A stretch of DNA of 49,211 nt, from positions 1 through 49,211 of the forward strand of contig CALDUL010000036.1 in NCBI GenBank assembly GCA_937923575.1, written 5' to 3'. Below, in pieces: positions 33,134 through 42,070 of this stretch (positions are counted from its first letter, which is position 1; the number at the start of each line of letters is the position of its first letter). A program made the translations under genes and the position numbers. The notes below the pieces were generated by a model. That model saw only the letters and a program-made list of their open reading frames with translations, did no database searches and had not been told where the DNA came from. The DNA is from an uncultured Algimonas sp. GTDB taxonomy: Bacteria; Pseudomonadota; Alphaproteobacteria; Caulobacterales; Maricaulaceae.

Positions 33134-34162
33134 ATGGCCATTACAGCAGCTCGCAAGAGCCTTATTTCCGGCGTCTCTTCCGTCATCGCGGTGATCGCCA
33201 TGGCAAGTGCGGCGCAGGCCGGACCCGGCGTGTGCGGCGGTATTGGCAATTGCGATGCCGGCATATCCTATCAGGGCAGCGCGCCTGCGGATTTCGGTCC
33301 GATGACCGTGCGCGGCGCTACGCCCTATGACCATATGGATAGCGTGCACTTTACCCGCGCACCGCATATGCAGATCACGCGCATCCACGGTATGGCCAAT
33401 CCGGTCAGCCTCGGCGACGCACCTGTCGGCTTCACGGATGGTTGCCATCCGACTAGTACGACCTATTGCCGTCAGCACAATCCGGTGGCCCGCCCACTGC
33501 CCGTTGCACAGCCGGTATTTCAGCCCGCACCTGTCGTGATGGCACCGCCGGTGCCACAGGAACGCGTCGTCGCGATCGGCGGTGGCTATGATCCATCAAA
33601 ATTCGCGCCGCGCATCTATGGCGATCTGTCGATCACACCGGGCATTGCGCATGTTCCGACCTCCATCGTCGACCGCAATCCCTATAACGCTCAGGCCGTG
33701 CTCGACCGCGTTGCACCGGGCAGCGTTACACCTGCTCTGGCTGGCGTTCCGATCCGCGGCGCCGTGAACAACGCTCCCGTGGGCTTCGGTGCACCGATGA
33801 TGCGTGGTCCCGTGATGCCAGCGCCTGTCATGCGTGCTCCCGTCATGCCAGCACCCGTCATGCAAGCCCCGCGCTTCGTCCAAGCTCCCCAGTTTGGTCA
33901 GGCCGGCGCACCGATTGCCCAAGGCGACGGGACTTACGCCAGCAATGTCGGCGCGGATGGCTCCTATTGGGAGAAAGTGTCCGGTCCCACGGTCATGGGT
34001 AGCACCATCGCCACATCCGTCATTTGCAAACGCAAGCTGCCGACGCAGGTCGTCAACCCGACCGTCAGTGTGCCCTACCCCGTCCCGGTTCCGGTTCCGG
34101 GCCCGGTCGTGGATGCCTGCCACCCCAGCCTGTCGCCCTATGAGGCGCGCTATCCGCACTAA
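33134..34162 (+). CDS. Exported Pro/Met/Val-rich repeat protein
   Basis: 342 residues with a signal peptide (SLISGVSSVIAVIAMASAAQA) cleaved before GPGVCGG. Cys pairs occur in VCGGIGNCD and GCHPTSTTYCRQ. A central stretch repeats P-V-M-P-A-P-V-M-R-A-P, and the C-terminal region has VICKRKLPTQVVNPTVSVPYPVPVPVPGP. The PVPVPVP stretch is shared with the next exported gene (YPVPVPVPYTV), so the two are related in their C-terminal parts. GGAG lies 9 nt before ATG 33134. Function unknown; an envelope or surface location is inferred. A terminator follows at 34188. Confidence 0.82.
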   Translation: MAITAARKSLISGVSSVIAVIAMASAAQAGPGVCGGIGNCDAGISYQGSAPADFGPMTVRGATPYDHMDSVHFTRAPHMQITRIHGMANPVSLGDAPVGFTDGCHPTSTTYCRQHNPVARPLPVAQPVFQPAPVVMAPPVPQERVVAIGGGYDPSKFAPRIYGDLSITPGIAHVPTSIVDRNPYNAQAVLDRVAPGSVTPALAGVPIRGAVNNAPVGFGAPMMRGPVMPAPVMRAPVMPAPVMQAPRFVQAPQFGQAGAPIAQGDGTYASNVGADGSYWEKVSGPTVMGSTIATSVICKRKLPTQVVNPTVSVPYPVPVPVPGPVVDACHPSLSPYEARYPH

Positions 34163-34187
34163 AGTCGAGAGGCTCTAGTCAAGAATA

Positions 34188-34220
34188 GGCCGCCTCACCA
34201 AGCGGGAGGGGCGGCCTTTT
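34188..34220 (+). terminator. Rho-independent terminator
   Basis: GGCCGCC (34188-34194) pairs with GGCGGCC (34210-34216), a 7-bp GC stem with a 15-nt loop, followed by four T residues. It lies 26 bp after the exported Pro-rich gene stop codon. Confidence 0.75.
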
Positions 34221-34328
34221 CACTGCTCTTTACCGAGGTATTCGCAACCCTCACCCGACATCGTTGCGCAGCCGCAACGTCTGGGAAGGTTTTGTTAACC
34301 TTTTCGCCCCCGAGACGAATCCCCTTGA

Positions 34329-34345
34329 TTGGCACGGCCATTGCA
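34329..34345 (+). promoter_or_regulatory. Perfect sigma-54 (-24/-12) promoter
   Basis: TTGGCACGGCCATTGCA matches the RpoN consensus YTGGCACGrNNNTTGCW at every defined position, with the GG (34331-34332) and GC (34343-34344) doublets 12 bp apart. Transcription would start near 34356, about 57 nt before the GTG start of the exported protein gene at 34413. No enhancer-binding regulator is encoded in this window. Confidence 0.78.
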
Positions 34346-34412
34346 GAGCCAATGCTCACAAGTGCCAAAGCGGGCACACATGTTCGGTTTAGGTCCATCA
34401 AAGGTGGTTTTC

Positions 34413-35105
34413 GTGTCCAAGATCCTGTCCCACACTCTCAAGATTTCAGCAGGGCTGGTCACCAGTCTTGCCTTCGCCGGCGCCGCACAGGCAGGCTGCG
34501 GCACCTATTGCAACGCCGTCGGCGGCCAGATGGCCAATTATGAGGGCGGCCACAGCTATGTCTCCGCGCCGAGCTATTCGTCCGGCTACTCCTCTGGCTA
34601 TACAGGCACGAGTTCTCTGGCTCCGCTGTCGAGCTATTTCGACAGCACGCGCTACGCCTCGACCGCAGGATATTCTTCTGGCTACAGCTCCAGCTACTCC
34701 ACATCCTACACGATGAGCGACAGCCAGGCGTCCGCCACCTACGGCTCCGGCTCCATCAGCTCCACCTATACGGGCGGCGATGTCGAGCTCTACGGTTTCA
34801 CCGGCACGCCGGATCTTGGCGCGGGCGAGAGCCTGCAGGCCACCAACTGCCCCGTGAATGTCATGGGCGCGGCTGAAGGCTCGCGTGTCCTGGGCTGCTA
34901 CAATGTGGTGCGCCAGGAAGTCCGCCCGGTCGCGAACACGACCTACTACCGCGTCGTGCGCCCCGTGGTCTATGTGCGCTACCCCGTCCCGGTCCCCGTG
35001 CCCTACACCGTCAACGTTCCCGCCTACCGCGGCTGCGGCGGCGTGAACTACTCGCGCTACGGCGGCTTCGGCCCGCAAGGCGGCTTCGGTCTCGGTTGTC
35101 GCTAG
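34413..35105 (+). CDS. Exported Ser/Tyr/Gly-rich protein under a sigma-54 promoter
   Basis: 230 residues from GTG 34413, which has AAAGGTGG 5 nt upstream and gives a clean signal peptide (MSKILSHTLKISAGLVTSLA...AQA, then GCGTYC). ATG 34380 is in frame but adds residues before the signal peptide. The mature protein has a Ser/Tyr/Gly region (SSGYSSGYTGTSS), STYTGGDVELYGFTG, two Cys in TNCPVNV and LGCYNVV, then VRYPVPVPVPYTVNVP and a Gly-rich C terminus ending in LGCR. It shares motifs with the exported proteins at 30132 and 33134. Function unknown. The sigma-54 promoter suggests developmental or envelope-linked expression. Confidence 0.82.
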   Translation: MSKILSHTLKISAGLVTSLAFAGAAQAGCGTYCNAVGGQMANYEGGHSYVSAPSYSSGYSSGYTGTSSLAPLSSYFDSTRYASTAGYSSGYSSSYSTSYTMSDSQASATYGSGSISSTYTGGDVELYGFTGTPDLGAGESLQATNCPVNVMGAAEGSRVLGCYNVVRQEVRPVANTTYYRVVRPVVYVRYPVPVPVPYTVNVPAYRGCGGVNYSRYGGFGPQGGFGLGCR

Positions 35106-35130
35106 GCCCGCACCACACGACTGATTGGAG

Positions 35131-35157
35131 AAACCCGCCCGAACGGCGGGTTTTTTC
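35131..35157 (+). terminator. Rho-independent terminator
   Basis: AAACCCGCC (35131-35139) pairs with GGCGGGTTT (35145-35153) across a 5-nt loop, followed by a T run through 35156. It lies between the exported protein gene and convergent pyrF. Confidence 0.88.
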
Positions 35158-35163
35158 TTGCGC

Positions 35164-35904
35164 CTATGCGAGCCTGAAATCCACGCCCGCGATCTCTGCC
35201 ATGATGGCGCGCGCAGACGCCTGCGGATCCGTCGCCTGCGTGATCGGCCGCCCGATGACCAGATGGGACGCGCCCGAGCTTAGCGCCGCCGCGGGAGTCG
35301 CAATTCGTTTCTGGTCGCCCGCATCGGCCCCCACAGGCCGCACGCCCGGTGTCACCACCAGAAAGTCATCCGGCACGATGGCTCGGATCGCACCCGCCTC
35401 CAGCGGGCTGGCCACCACGCCGTCCATTCCGGCATCCAGCGCCTGCCGCACCCGGCGCATGACCAGCGCTTCGGCATTGTCGTTATAGCCGATGTCTTCC
35501 AGCGCCTGTTTGTCGAGCGAGGTCAGCACGGTCACGCCGAGCACCTTCAGCGCGCTATCCGCCTTGCCGCGCACGGCGGCACGCATGACGTCGGGGCGGG
35601 CGTGGACCGTCAGCAGCGTCGACGCCTCACCCGCCAGTCCCGCGACGGAGCGCGTGGCCTTTTCGACCGTCGCGTCGATGTCGTGGAATTTGAAATCGAA
35701 GAAGACATTCTTGCCCGCGCGCATCAGCTCCCGCCCCAGCCCGACGCCGCCAATGGGCAGCAGTTGCAGCCCGATCTTGTAGGAGCCGACGGATGTGCCC
35801 AGCCGCTCGACCATGGCGCGCGCCTCTTCGACACTCGGCAGATCGAGCGCGACGAAGACACGGTCGTCACATTGCCCGTCACTCGATTGCATGTCGGCGC
35901 TCAT
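35164..35904 (-). CDS. pyrF: Orotidine 5'-phosphate decarboxylase
   Basis: 246 residues. It decarboxylates OMP to UMP in pyrimidine synthesis. The signature FFDFKFHDIDATVE carries the catalytic Asp/Lys residues, and VALDLP, VVTPGVRP and LVIGRPITQA complete the TIM-barrel pattern. The start codon shares the A of TGATG with the upstream SDR stop, so translation is coupled. The 3' end abuts the terminator of the convergent exported protein gene. Confidence 0.96.
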   Translation of the reverse strand: MSADMQSSDGQCDDRVFVALDLPSVEEARAMVERLGTSVGSYKIGLQLLPIGGVGLGRELMRAGKNVFFDFKFHDIDATVEKATRSVAGLAGEASTLLTVHARPDVMRAAVRGKADSALKVLGVTVLTSLDKQALEDIGYNDNAEALVMRRVRQALDAGMDGVVASPLEAGAIRAIVPDDFLVVTPGVRPVGADAGDQKRIATPAAALSSGASHLVIGRPITQATDPQASARAIMAEIAGVDFRLA

Positions 35905-36782
35905 CAGCGGCCTCCCATTCCGGCGCGGGCGCGTTGCGTCGCCTCGCGGATCAAAGCGTCATCCGTGTTGCGGTAGGACCCTGAGCCGCTCTTCATCATC
36001 TTTTTGCCGACAGCGGAGGGCAGCACGCGGTTGAGCCGGGCGAGAAAGCGGTTGAACCCGCCGGAGATGAACACGTCCTTATTCACCTCCAGCGCGTCCG
36101 CGCCCAATCTGGCGCAATCCGCCGCGCTCATCTTCATGATACCGGGCAGCGCATTGATGCCCTCGCGCGTGCCGTTGACGTCGTGGAACTCCGTTATGGT
36201 GAAACCGGGACAAAGCGCGCTGACATGCACGCCGGAGCCCTCCATCTCCGCATGCAGACTTTCCGCGAATTTGATCAGATAGGCTTTCACCGCGGCATAG
36301 AGCGTATGGCCGTTGGAGCCGGGCATGTGACCCGCGAGGCTGGCGACCTGCATGATCCGGCCGAAGTCGCGCTCCACCATGCCGGGCAGCACCTTGCGCG
36401 TCAGCTCAGCCGGGACGACGACCATCAGGTGATTGAAGCGCTCATGCTCCTCCCACGGGCTGTCCAGATAGGTGCCCGGATGGCCGTAACCCGCATTGTT
36501 GATCAGCCCGTCGACCTGCAATCCCGCGCTCGCGATATCGGCCAGCACCGCATCGACTGCGCCGTCCTCCATAAGGTCCGCCGTGACGACATGGACGTGG
36601 GTGCCGTGTGCGGCGGAGAGCTCGTCGGCCAAAGCCTGCAGCCGGTCGGCCCGGCGCGCGGTCGCAATGATATCCCAGCCGCGCGAGGCATATTCCCGCG
36701 CCAGCGCAGCGCCGATGCCCGCCGAGGCTCCCGTGATGAGCATGGTGCGCCTTTGCAGATCGGACATGGGGGTATCAGACAT
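35904..36782 (-). CDS. SDR-family NAD(P)-dependent oxidoreductase
   Basis: 292 residues. The classical short-chain dehydrogenase has TGASAGIG (17-24), NNAGYG (95-100) and the catalytic Ser148, Tyr162 and Lys166 in YAAVK. An Arg-rich cofactor loop (TARRADRL) suggests NADPH. The C-terminal region VFISGGFNRFLARLNRVLP is amphipathic and resembles YqjQ/DltE-like SDRs that sit near membranes. Substrate unknown. It overlaps pyrF (TGATG) and is probably cotranscribed. An alternative start at MSDLQRR (five codons in) is possible. Confidence 0.88.
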   Translation of the reverse strand: MSDTPMSDLQRRTMLITGASAGIGAALAREYASRGWDIIATARRADRLQALADELSAAHGTHVHVVTADLMEDGAVDAVLADIASAGLQVDGLINNAGYGHPGTYLDSPWEEHERFNHLMVVVPAELTRKVLPGMVERDFGRIMQVASLAGHMPGSNGHTLYAAVKAYLIKFAESLHAEMEGSGVHVSALCPGFTITEFHDVNGTREGINALPGIMKMSAADCARLGADALEVNKDVFISGGFNRFLARLNRVLPSAVGKKMMKSGSGSYRNTDDALIREATQRARAGMGGR

Positions 36783-36839
36783 GGGCGCGTGACCGTTTTG
36801 TGAGTTGGGCGGGTGTACCGGGAGTGCTAGGCGCGGCGC

Positions 36840-37178
36840 ATGAACACGCCAAGCAAAATCCTACTCGTCGTGACCACAGTCTCTCTCCCCTTTCCACTGG
36901 CGGCCTGCGGGACGGTCGATTTCAAGACCGCCGAGCCGGAAAAGTTCGCCGCGCTAGATTGCGAGCAGCTGGCTCAGCTATCCGAGTCCTACCGCCCGAC
37001 CCACGAAGTCCTGCTGTTCGATTCGATGGACCGCGATGCGTTCGAGCGCAATGTCGAGAGTGGCCGCTCCGAGCGCTTGGGCCGTGACCGACCCGGAACG
37101 CAGCTCCCCTATGAGGCCAATCAGGAGCAGGACCGTCGCTCCATCGCGCTGGCTCGCCGCCAGAAAGGCTGCATCTAA
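36840..37178 (+). CDS. Small lipoprotein of unknown function
   Basis: 112 residues. The signal sequence ends in a lipobox LAAC (Cys23), followed by GTVDFKTAEPEKFAALDCEQLAQL. The mature part is charged and helical, with three Cys in total including a C-terminal GCI. No family recognised. It starts a plus-strand run with the fatty acid hydroxylase-like, lemA and DUF2207 genes. The pattern of a small lipoprotein with LDCEQL resembles Cys-containing lipoproteins seen in alphaproteobacteria, but I assign no role. Confidence 0.75.
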   Translation: MNTPSKILLVVTTVSLPFPLAACGTVDFKTAEPEKFAALDCEQLAQLSESYRPTHEVLLFDSMDRDAFERNVESGRSERLGRDRPGTQLPYEANQEQDRRSIALARRQKGCI

Positions 37179-37182
37179 TCCG

Positions 37183-37968
37183 GTGGAGGCGGCCGCCCTC
37201 ATCCGTATCTGCGTCTTCGCGGGCGTACTGCTGGGCTTCACCCTGATCGAGACGCTGGTCCCGGCGCGTGCCCGCGTGATGCCGCGCGCCCGGCGCTGGG
37301 TGACGAATTTGTCGATGTCGGCGCTGGGCAGCGTCGTCGGCGCATTGATGGCGCCCGTGCTGGCGGTCAGCGTCGCAGCACTGGCAGCAAGCAAGGGCTG
37401 GGGCTTGTTCAATTTGACCGCCCTGCCCGGCTGGATCGAGATCGCCCTCGCCGTCGTGCTGCTAGACTTCGCCGTCTGGGCGCAGCATGTCGCCTCCCAC
37501 CACATCCCGGTGCTGTGGCGGCTGCACAAGGTCCACCACACCGACCGCGATCTGGACGCCACATCCGGCGTGCGGTTCCACCCCGTGGAGATCGGGCTGA
37601 GTCTGTTGTGGAAGGCGGTCGTGATCGTGGTTCTCGGCCCGGCCGTGCTTGCGGTTCTTATTTTCGAGATCGTTCTGAACGCGGGCGCGATCATCACTCA
37701 CAGCAATACGGCCCTGCCGCCCGCGCTCGACCGCATGGTGCGCAAGCTCTTCGTCACGCCCGACATGCACCGCATCCACCATTCGGTTCTGGAGCCGGAG
37801 ACCAATTCCAATTTCGGGTTCAATCTGTCCGTCTGGGACCGGCTGTTCCGCACCTACCGTGCGCAGCCAACGGGCGAATTGCAGCTGGGCCTAATCGAGC
37901 ACCAATCCGAGCGACCCGCGCGCCTGCTGCCTTCGCTCGCGCTTCCCTTTGTCCGGGCGCCGCGTTAG
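37183..37968 (+). CDS. Sterol desaturase/fatty acid hydroxylase superfamily membrane protein
   Basis: 261 residues from GTG 37183, 4 bp after the lipoprotein stop. Several hydrophobic helices surround the di-iron His motifs HVASHH, HKVHHTD, THSNT and HRIHHS. These match the PF04116 HxxxH and HxxHH pattern. It probably hydroxylates or desaturates a lipid at the inner membrane, substrate unknown. No convincing ribosome-binding site precedes the GTG, but the in-frame region upstream is antisense-like to membrane topology and overlaps the lipoprotein gene. Ten bp separate it from lemA. Confidence 0.88.
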   Translation: MEAAALIRICVFAGVLLGFTLIETLVPARARVMPRARRWVTNLSMSALGSVVGALMAPVLAVSVAALAASKGWGLFNLTALPGWIEIALAVVLLDFAVWAQHVASHHIPVLWRLHKVHHTDRDLDATSGVRFHPVEIGLSLLWKAVVIVVLGPAVLAVLIFEIVLNAGAIITHSNTALPPALDRMVRKLFVTPDMHRIHHSVLEPETNSNFGFNLSVWDRLFRTYRAQPTGELQLGLIEHQSERPARLLPSLALPFVRAPR

Positions 37969-37977
37969 TCGGCACTC

Positions 37978-38538
37978 ATGCCGACTGTTCTCTGGATTAT
38001 TCTCGCCGTCCTTGCCGCGCTGATCGTGGCGGTCGTGCTGCTCTACAACAAGCTGGTGGGCTTGCGCGCCATGGTCGAGAACGGCTGGTCCGATATCGAC
38101 GTGCAGCTGAAGCGCCGGGCCGACTTGATCCCGCGCCTGGTCGACACGGTCAAAGGCTACGCCGCCCATGAGCGCGGCCTGTTCGAGAGCATCATCGAGG
38201 CGCGCAACCGGGCGCTCGGCGCGGGCTCCGACGTTGACGCGAGAGGCGCGGCGGAAGGCACGGTCGCGCGCGGCACGTCGAAGCTCTTCGCGCTCAAGGA
38301 AGCCTACCCCGAGCTGAAGTCCAATGAGAACTTCCTCGATTTGCAGGACGAGCTCTCTGATACCGAGGACAAGATCGAATTTGCCCGCCGATTCTACAAC
38401 GGCGCAACGCGGGAGCTGAACACGGCGGTCGAGACCTTTCCGACCAACCTCATCGCCGGCCCGCTCGGCTTCGGTCCGCGGCCCTATTTCGAGATGACGG
38501 GCGAGCGCGATGCACCGAATGTGGAGTTCTCCGCGTGA
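37978..38538 (+). CDS. lemA: LemA family protein
   Basis: 186 residues. One N-terminal membrane helix (LWIILAVLAALIVAVVLLY) is followed by a LemA helical domain with NKLVGLRAMVENGWSDIDVQLKRR split at residues about 23-46, LIPRLVDTVKGYAAHE, and the conserved RRFYNGATRELNTAVETFP. LemA proteins are membrane-anchored with an extracytoplasmic or cytoplasmic helical bundle and no settled biochemical role. The stop overlaps the start of the DUF2207 gene (GTGA), the usual partner. Confidence 0.94.
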   Translation: MPTVLWIILAVLAALIVAVVLLYNKLVGLRAMVENGWSDIDVQLKRRADLIPRLVDTVKGYAAHERGLFESIIEARNRALGAGSDVDARGAAEGTVARGTSKLFALKEAYPELKSNENFLDLQDELSDTEDKIEFARRFYNGATRELNTAVETFPTNLIAGPLGFGPRPYFEMTGERDAPNVEFSA

Positions 38539-40442
38539 GAGCACTGCTGCGCCTGCTGCTTGCGCTGGCTGCACTGCTGGCCTTTGCCACGCCGGGCTTT
38601 ACTCAGACGGATCAGCTGGACCCCGTGGAGCGCGCGCTGGAGCAGATGCGCCAGCAGCCCGGCAATACGGATCAGGACAACCGCGCGCTGGACGAGCTGC
38701 TGCGCCAGCGCCGGGCGGAAAACGCAACGACCCAGACCGACGGCCGCGAGGTCATCACCCGCTTCGACACCCGTATCGATGTGGAGCGCTCCGGCGATAT
38801 CCTCATCACCGAAACCATCGAATTGGTCGCGCAGGGTCAGCAGATCAAACGCGGCATCTTCCGCGAATTGCCGCGCCTCTATGACTTCATGGGCGTACAG
38901 CAGGACTACGACTACGATCTGATTTCCGTCACGCGCGATGGGCGGCCGGAGAACGTCACCCAAATGCGCAATGGCAATGCCATCGTCTGGCGCATCGGGC
39001 GCGGGGAGGTGCTTCTCGACCCCGGCCCTTACACCTACGAAATCCACTACCGCGTCGCCGACGCCGTCATCCGACATGATAACTATGACGAGCTCTATTG
39101 GAACGCGACCGGCACCTATTGGGACTTCCCGATCGAACGGGCGAACGCGACCATCGTCTGGCCGGAAGGCACCGAAATCCGCGAGCTAAACGGCTACACG
39201 GGCGGCTTCGGGACGACGACTGGGGCGTATACCGCCGATGCCGTCGGACGCACGGCCACCTTCGAGACGACCGCACCGCTGCCGTCCAAGGCCGGTCTGA
39301 CCGTATCCGCTATCGTCGAGAAGGGCGTCATCGCGCCGCTATCGGACGCGCGCCTCGCCCAGCTCGCCTGGATCAGAAACGGCGCGACCATCATGCTCAG
39401 CCTCGGCGGGCTGGGGCTGCTCGGTTACTATCTCATGATGTGGAGCCGCGTCGGGCGCGACCCGCAAAAACCGCCGGTGTTCGCGCGCTACGAACCGCCC
39501 GAAGGCTACAGCCCGGCGGCCGTTCATTTCATCCATCACCGCACTCACAAGAACCAGACCGCTCTGTCCGCGCAGCTGCTGCATATGGGCGCGCGCGGGG
39601 AGGTGGAGATCGAGGCCGAAGACGACGTGACCGTCGTGCATGTCCTGCGCGAGCCGGCCCACCCGGATTCAAGGTCGCTGCTGAAGTCGCTGACGGGCGG
39701 CAAGGCAGACGGTTTCACCCTGGACGGCCGCGAGAATTCAACGCTGTTCATGGGGGTGTTGACTTGGCTGACGAACATTTCCCACCGCTATTCGCGCGAT
39801 TATTATCGCCGCAATCTGGGCTGGTCGTTTCTCGGCATGGTCGCCTCGGTCGCGTTGGTGCTGTTCGTGTTGCTGTCGGATGTGTCGTTGGCGGGCCCGG
39901 CCGTGGTTGCGCTGATCCTGGGTCTGGTCGGGCTCAACATATTGTTCATCCGCCTCATGCCCGCGCCGACCAACAAGGGCTCGAAAGTCTCCGCCGAGAT
40001 CGAGGGCTTCAAGCTCTACCTAGAAACGGCCGAGCAAGACCGCATCAATACTGGCGGACCGCTGTCGGAGCGCCCACCGATGATGAGCGTGGAACTCTAT
40101 GAGAGCTTCCTGCCCTATGCCGTCGCGCTGGGGGTGGAGAAACCGTGGTCGAAATATTTCGAGACCGTCATGCCGGAGGCGGCCCGCGAATACCGGCCAA
40201 GCTACGGTCGCGGCTCCGCCTTTCGCCGTAGCGGCGGTTTTGGGCGCGGCAACAGCCCCATCGATTTCTCTCGCACGGTCGAGAAAGCCCTGACCTCCGG
40301 CGTTGCAGCCGCCAAACCCGTGCCACGCTCGACCAGCTCCGGCAGCTTCGGCTCTTCGGGTGGTGGCGGCTGGAGCAGCGGCGGCGGCGGCGGTGGCTTC
40401 TCCGGCGGCGGCGGCGGTGGCGGTGGCGGTGGTGGCTGGTAA
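38535..40442 (+). CDS. DUF2207 family membrane protein with Gly-rich C terminus
   Basis: 635 residues from GTG 38535. The signal peptide ends near FATPGFTQ. A beta-rich extracytoplasmic DUF2207 domain (about 70-270, with GIFRELPRLY, YTYEIHYRV and LYWNATGTYWDFPI) precedes a membrane helix near 285 and a second pair near 435-480. The C terminus has FxxFSRTVEKAL-type residues and ends in a run of Gly with FSGGGG and a final Trp. It forms a conserved pair with lemA and is thought to act in envelope maintenance. Function not established. Confidence 0.92.
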   Translation: MRALLRLLLALAALLAFATPGFTQTDQLDPVERALEQMRQQPGNTDQDNRALDELLRQRRAENATTQTDGREVITRFDTRIDVERSGDILITETIELVAQGQQIKRGIFRELPRLYDFMGVQQDYDYDLISVTRDGRPENVTQMRNGNAIVWRIGRGEVLLDPGPYTYEIHYRVADAVIRHDNYDELYWNATGTYWDFPIERANATIVWPEGTEIRELNGYTGGFGTTTGAYTADAVGRTATFETTAPLPSKAGLTVSAIVEKGVIAPLSDARLAQLAWIRNGATIMLSLGGLGLLGYYLMMWSRVGRDPQKPPVFARYEPPEGYSPAAVHFIHHRTHKNQTALSAQLLHMGARGEVEIEAEDDVTVVHVLREPAHPDSRSLLKSLTGGKADGFTLDGRENSTLFMGVLTWLTNISHRYSRDYYRRNLGWSFLGMVASVALVLFVLLSDVSLAGPAVVALILGLVGLNILFIRLMPAPTNKGSKVSAEIEGFKLYLETAEQDRINTGGPLSERPPMMSVELYESFLPYAVALGVEKPWSKYFETVMPEAAREYRPSYGRGSAFRRSGGFGRGNSPIDFSRTVEKALTSGVAAAKPVPRSTSSGSFGSSGGGGWSSGGGGGGFSGGGGGGGGGGGW

Positions 40443-40588
40443 CACCGGGGTCAGAGCCTGTTAGGCGGATGAAACCTGCTGGCCGGCATGGGGGCCGGCG
40501 GGGTGGCGCTCACGGCCTGCAAGCCCGGATAGACACCCCTGACATTTGCCCCCAGGATCAATGGCTGACGCAAAACCGGTTCTCGTCC

Positions 40589-41920
40589 TCAGGACTTTAC
40601 GCGTGTTTTCGGCTTTGCGCGCGCTGGCGTCGTGTTGCGCGCGTCGTGGACCACGCGCTGCGGGAAGGGAATTTCGATATTGTTGTCGCGCATGGTGCGC
40701 CACAGGATGAAGCCGACATCGGATGTGAACTTGTTCGGTCCGTCATCAATGCCTTCGCACCAGAACTCGATGGCCATATGGATGCCGTTCTCACCAAAGC
40801 TGCGGAATTCGAGATCGGGCATTTCCGGCTCGGTCAGGACTTGCGGATGTTCAAGCACGGCGGGCACGATCAGCTCTTCGAGACTGTCGAGATCAGTCGA
40901 GAAAGCGACGGTGAAATCCACTTCGTAGCGCTGTCGCGGGTCCTTGTGGGTCCAGTTCTCATAGGCGTTTTCGATGAAGAAGGTGTTGGGGACCATGATG
41001 TCCTTGCCGTCGGTCGTCTCGACCGTGGTGGAGCGCATGTTGATGGCTTCGACAAAACCCGCGCGCCCGTCCTCCAGCTGGATATAATCGCCGACCCGCA
41101 CCGAGCGGTCTAGCAGCACGATCAACCCGGAGACGAAATTCGCCGCCACGGGCTGCAAGCCAAGCCCGATGCCGAGCGAGAGCGCCGACAGCGCCACGAC
41201 AAGCCCCGAAAGCGGAATGCCGGCCGTACTCATCACCACGAAGAAGACCACGGCGAAGAGCACGATCTGGAACAGCTTGGCGGCGATTTCGCGCACGCCG
41301 ATGTCGAGGCTCTCCTGCGCGCGGATGGCATTTTGTCCGCGCTTGTTGCCGAGGCTACCCAGCCAGAAGAACAGTCCGCCGAAGACGACCAGCTTGGACA
41401 GGGTCAGTGCGGTGATCGGGCTTTCGCCCATTGGCAGCAACACCGTATTGGCCAGGAGTGTCGTGAAATCGCTCCAATATCCGAGTACGAAAACCAGACT
41501 GAGCGGGACCAGCATCCAGATCGCAATCTTGGAATAAAGCGGGTCGGCGATGAAGATGCGAATGGCGCGATAGACAACGAAGACGGTCGCAAGACTTTGC
41601 GCGATCTTGACCAGCCAGTCCTCTCCGACCGCGGCGCGCAGCACGGTCGCGGCGACCGCGAGGATGACGACTAGCAGAATGGCACGCAGGATGGCGCCCA
41701 TCCGGAAGACGATCTCGCGCAGTTTGTGAAAGCTGGCGTCCGGCACCGGCGCCGTGGAGAAAAGCGGCACGCGCGTCCTGATAATGCGGGCAGCGATCGG
41801 AGCCAGCACGATGGCAGCGACGACCGCTCCGACTTGCGCGAGAAATGCAGGGCTCTGTAGCCAGACCAAAAGCTGCGCCAGCCACACGCGCACGGTCGCT
41901 TCGATAGTCGTCAGGTCCAT
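40589..41920 (-). CDS. MscS-type mechanosensitive channel
   Basis: 443 residues from ATG 41920 (MDLTTIEATVR); the in-frame start at 41962 adds 14 unconserved residues. Multiple membrane helices come first. The pore helix and beta domain are GLVVALSALSLGIGLGLQPVAANFVSG (split here at about 260-286), VRVGDYIQLEDGRAGFVEAINMRST, DGKDIMVPNTFFIEN and the alpha/beta C-terminal domain. The protein is expected to release solutes under hypoosmotic stress. The C-terminal tail is basic (PARAKPKTRVKS). It is convergent with DUF2207 across 146 bp in which I see only a weak GCCGGC/GCCGGC stem (40483-40500). Confidence 0.93.
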   Translation of the reverse strand: MDLTTIEATVRVWLAQLLVWLQSPAFLAQVGAVVAAIVLAPIAARIIRTRVPLFSTAPVPDASFHKLREIVFRMGAILRAILLVVILAVAATVLRAAVGEDWLVKIAQSLATVFVVYRAIRIFIADPLYSKIAIWMLVPLSLVFVLGYWSDFTTLLANTVLLPMGESPITALTLSKLVVFGGLFFWLGSLGNKRGQNAIRAQESLDIGVREIAAKLFQIVLFAVVFFVVMSTAGIPLSGLVVALSALSLGIGLGLQPVAANFVSGLIVLLDRSVRVGDYIQLEDGRAGFVEAINMRSTTVETTDGKDIMVPNTFFIENAYENWTHKDPRQRYEVDFTVAFSTDLDSLEELIVPAVLEHPQVLTEPEMPDLEFRSFGENGIHMAIEFWCEGIDDGPNKFTSDVGFILWRTMRDNNIEIPFPQRVVHDARNTTPARAKPKTRVKS

Positions 41921-42070
41921 GCCCCGTCCCCGTTTGGCAGGTTGATGCGCGCCGCACGGCACGCTGAGTCACGCGTCCATAACGGAGGGTGGCCCTTGCT
42001 CGCAACCATGCAGGCGAAAGACCGAGGTCGAAGTCTTGACGCGCAGAGCGGCGCAGAGTAATTAGGTTTT

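Noticed and set aside
33780-33880. Short direct repeats in the exported Pro-rich gene as a possible DNA repeat array
   Set aside because: They are in-frame codon repeats of P-V-M-x-A-P and are explained by the protein.
40319-40440. Tandem GGC repeat as a CRISPR or satellite-like element
   Set aside because: It encodes the Gly-rich tail normal for DUF2207/TPM-like proteins; there are no regular spacers.
40483-40500. GCCGGC/GCCGGC stem as a terminator between DUF2207 and mscS
   Set aside because: The stem is only 6 bp with self-complementary arms, and no T run follows on either strand.
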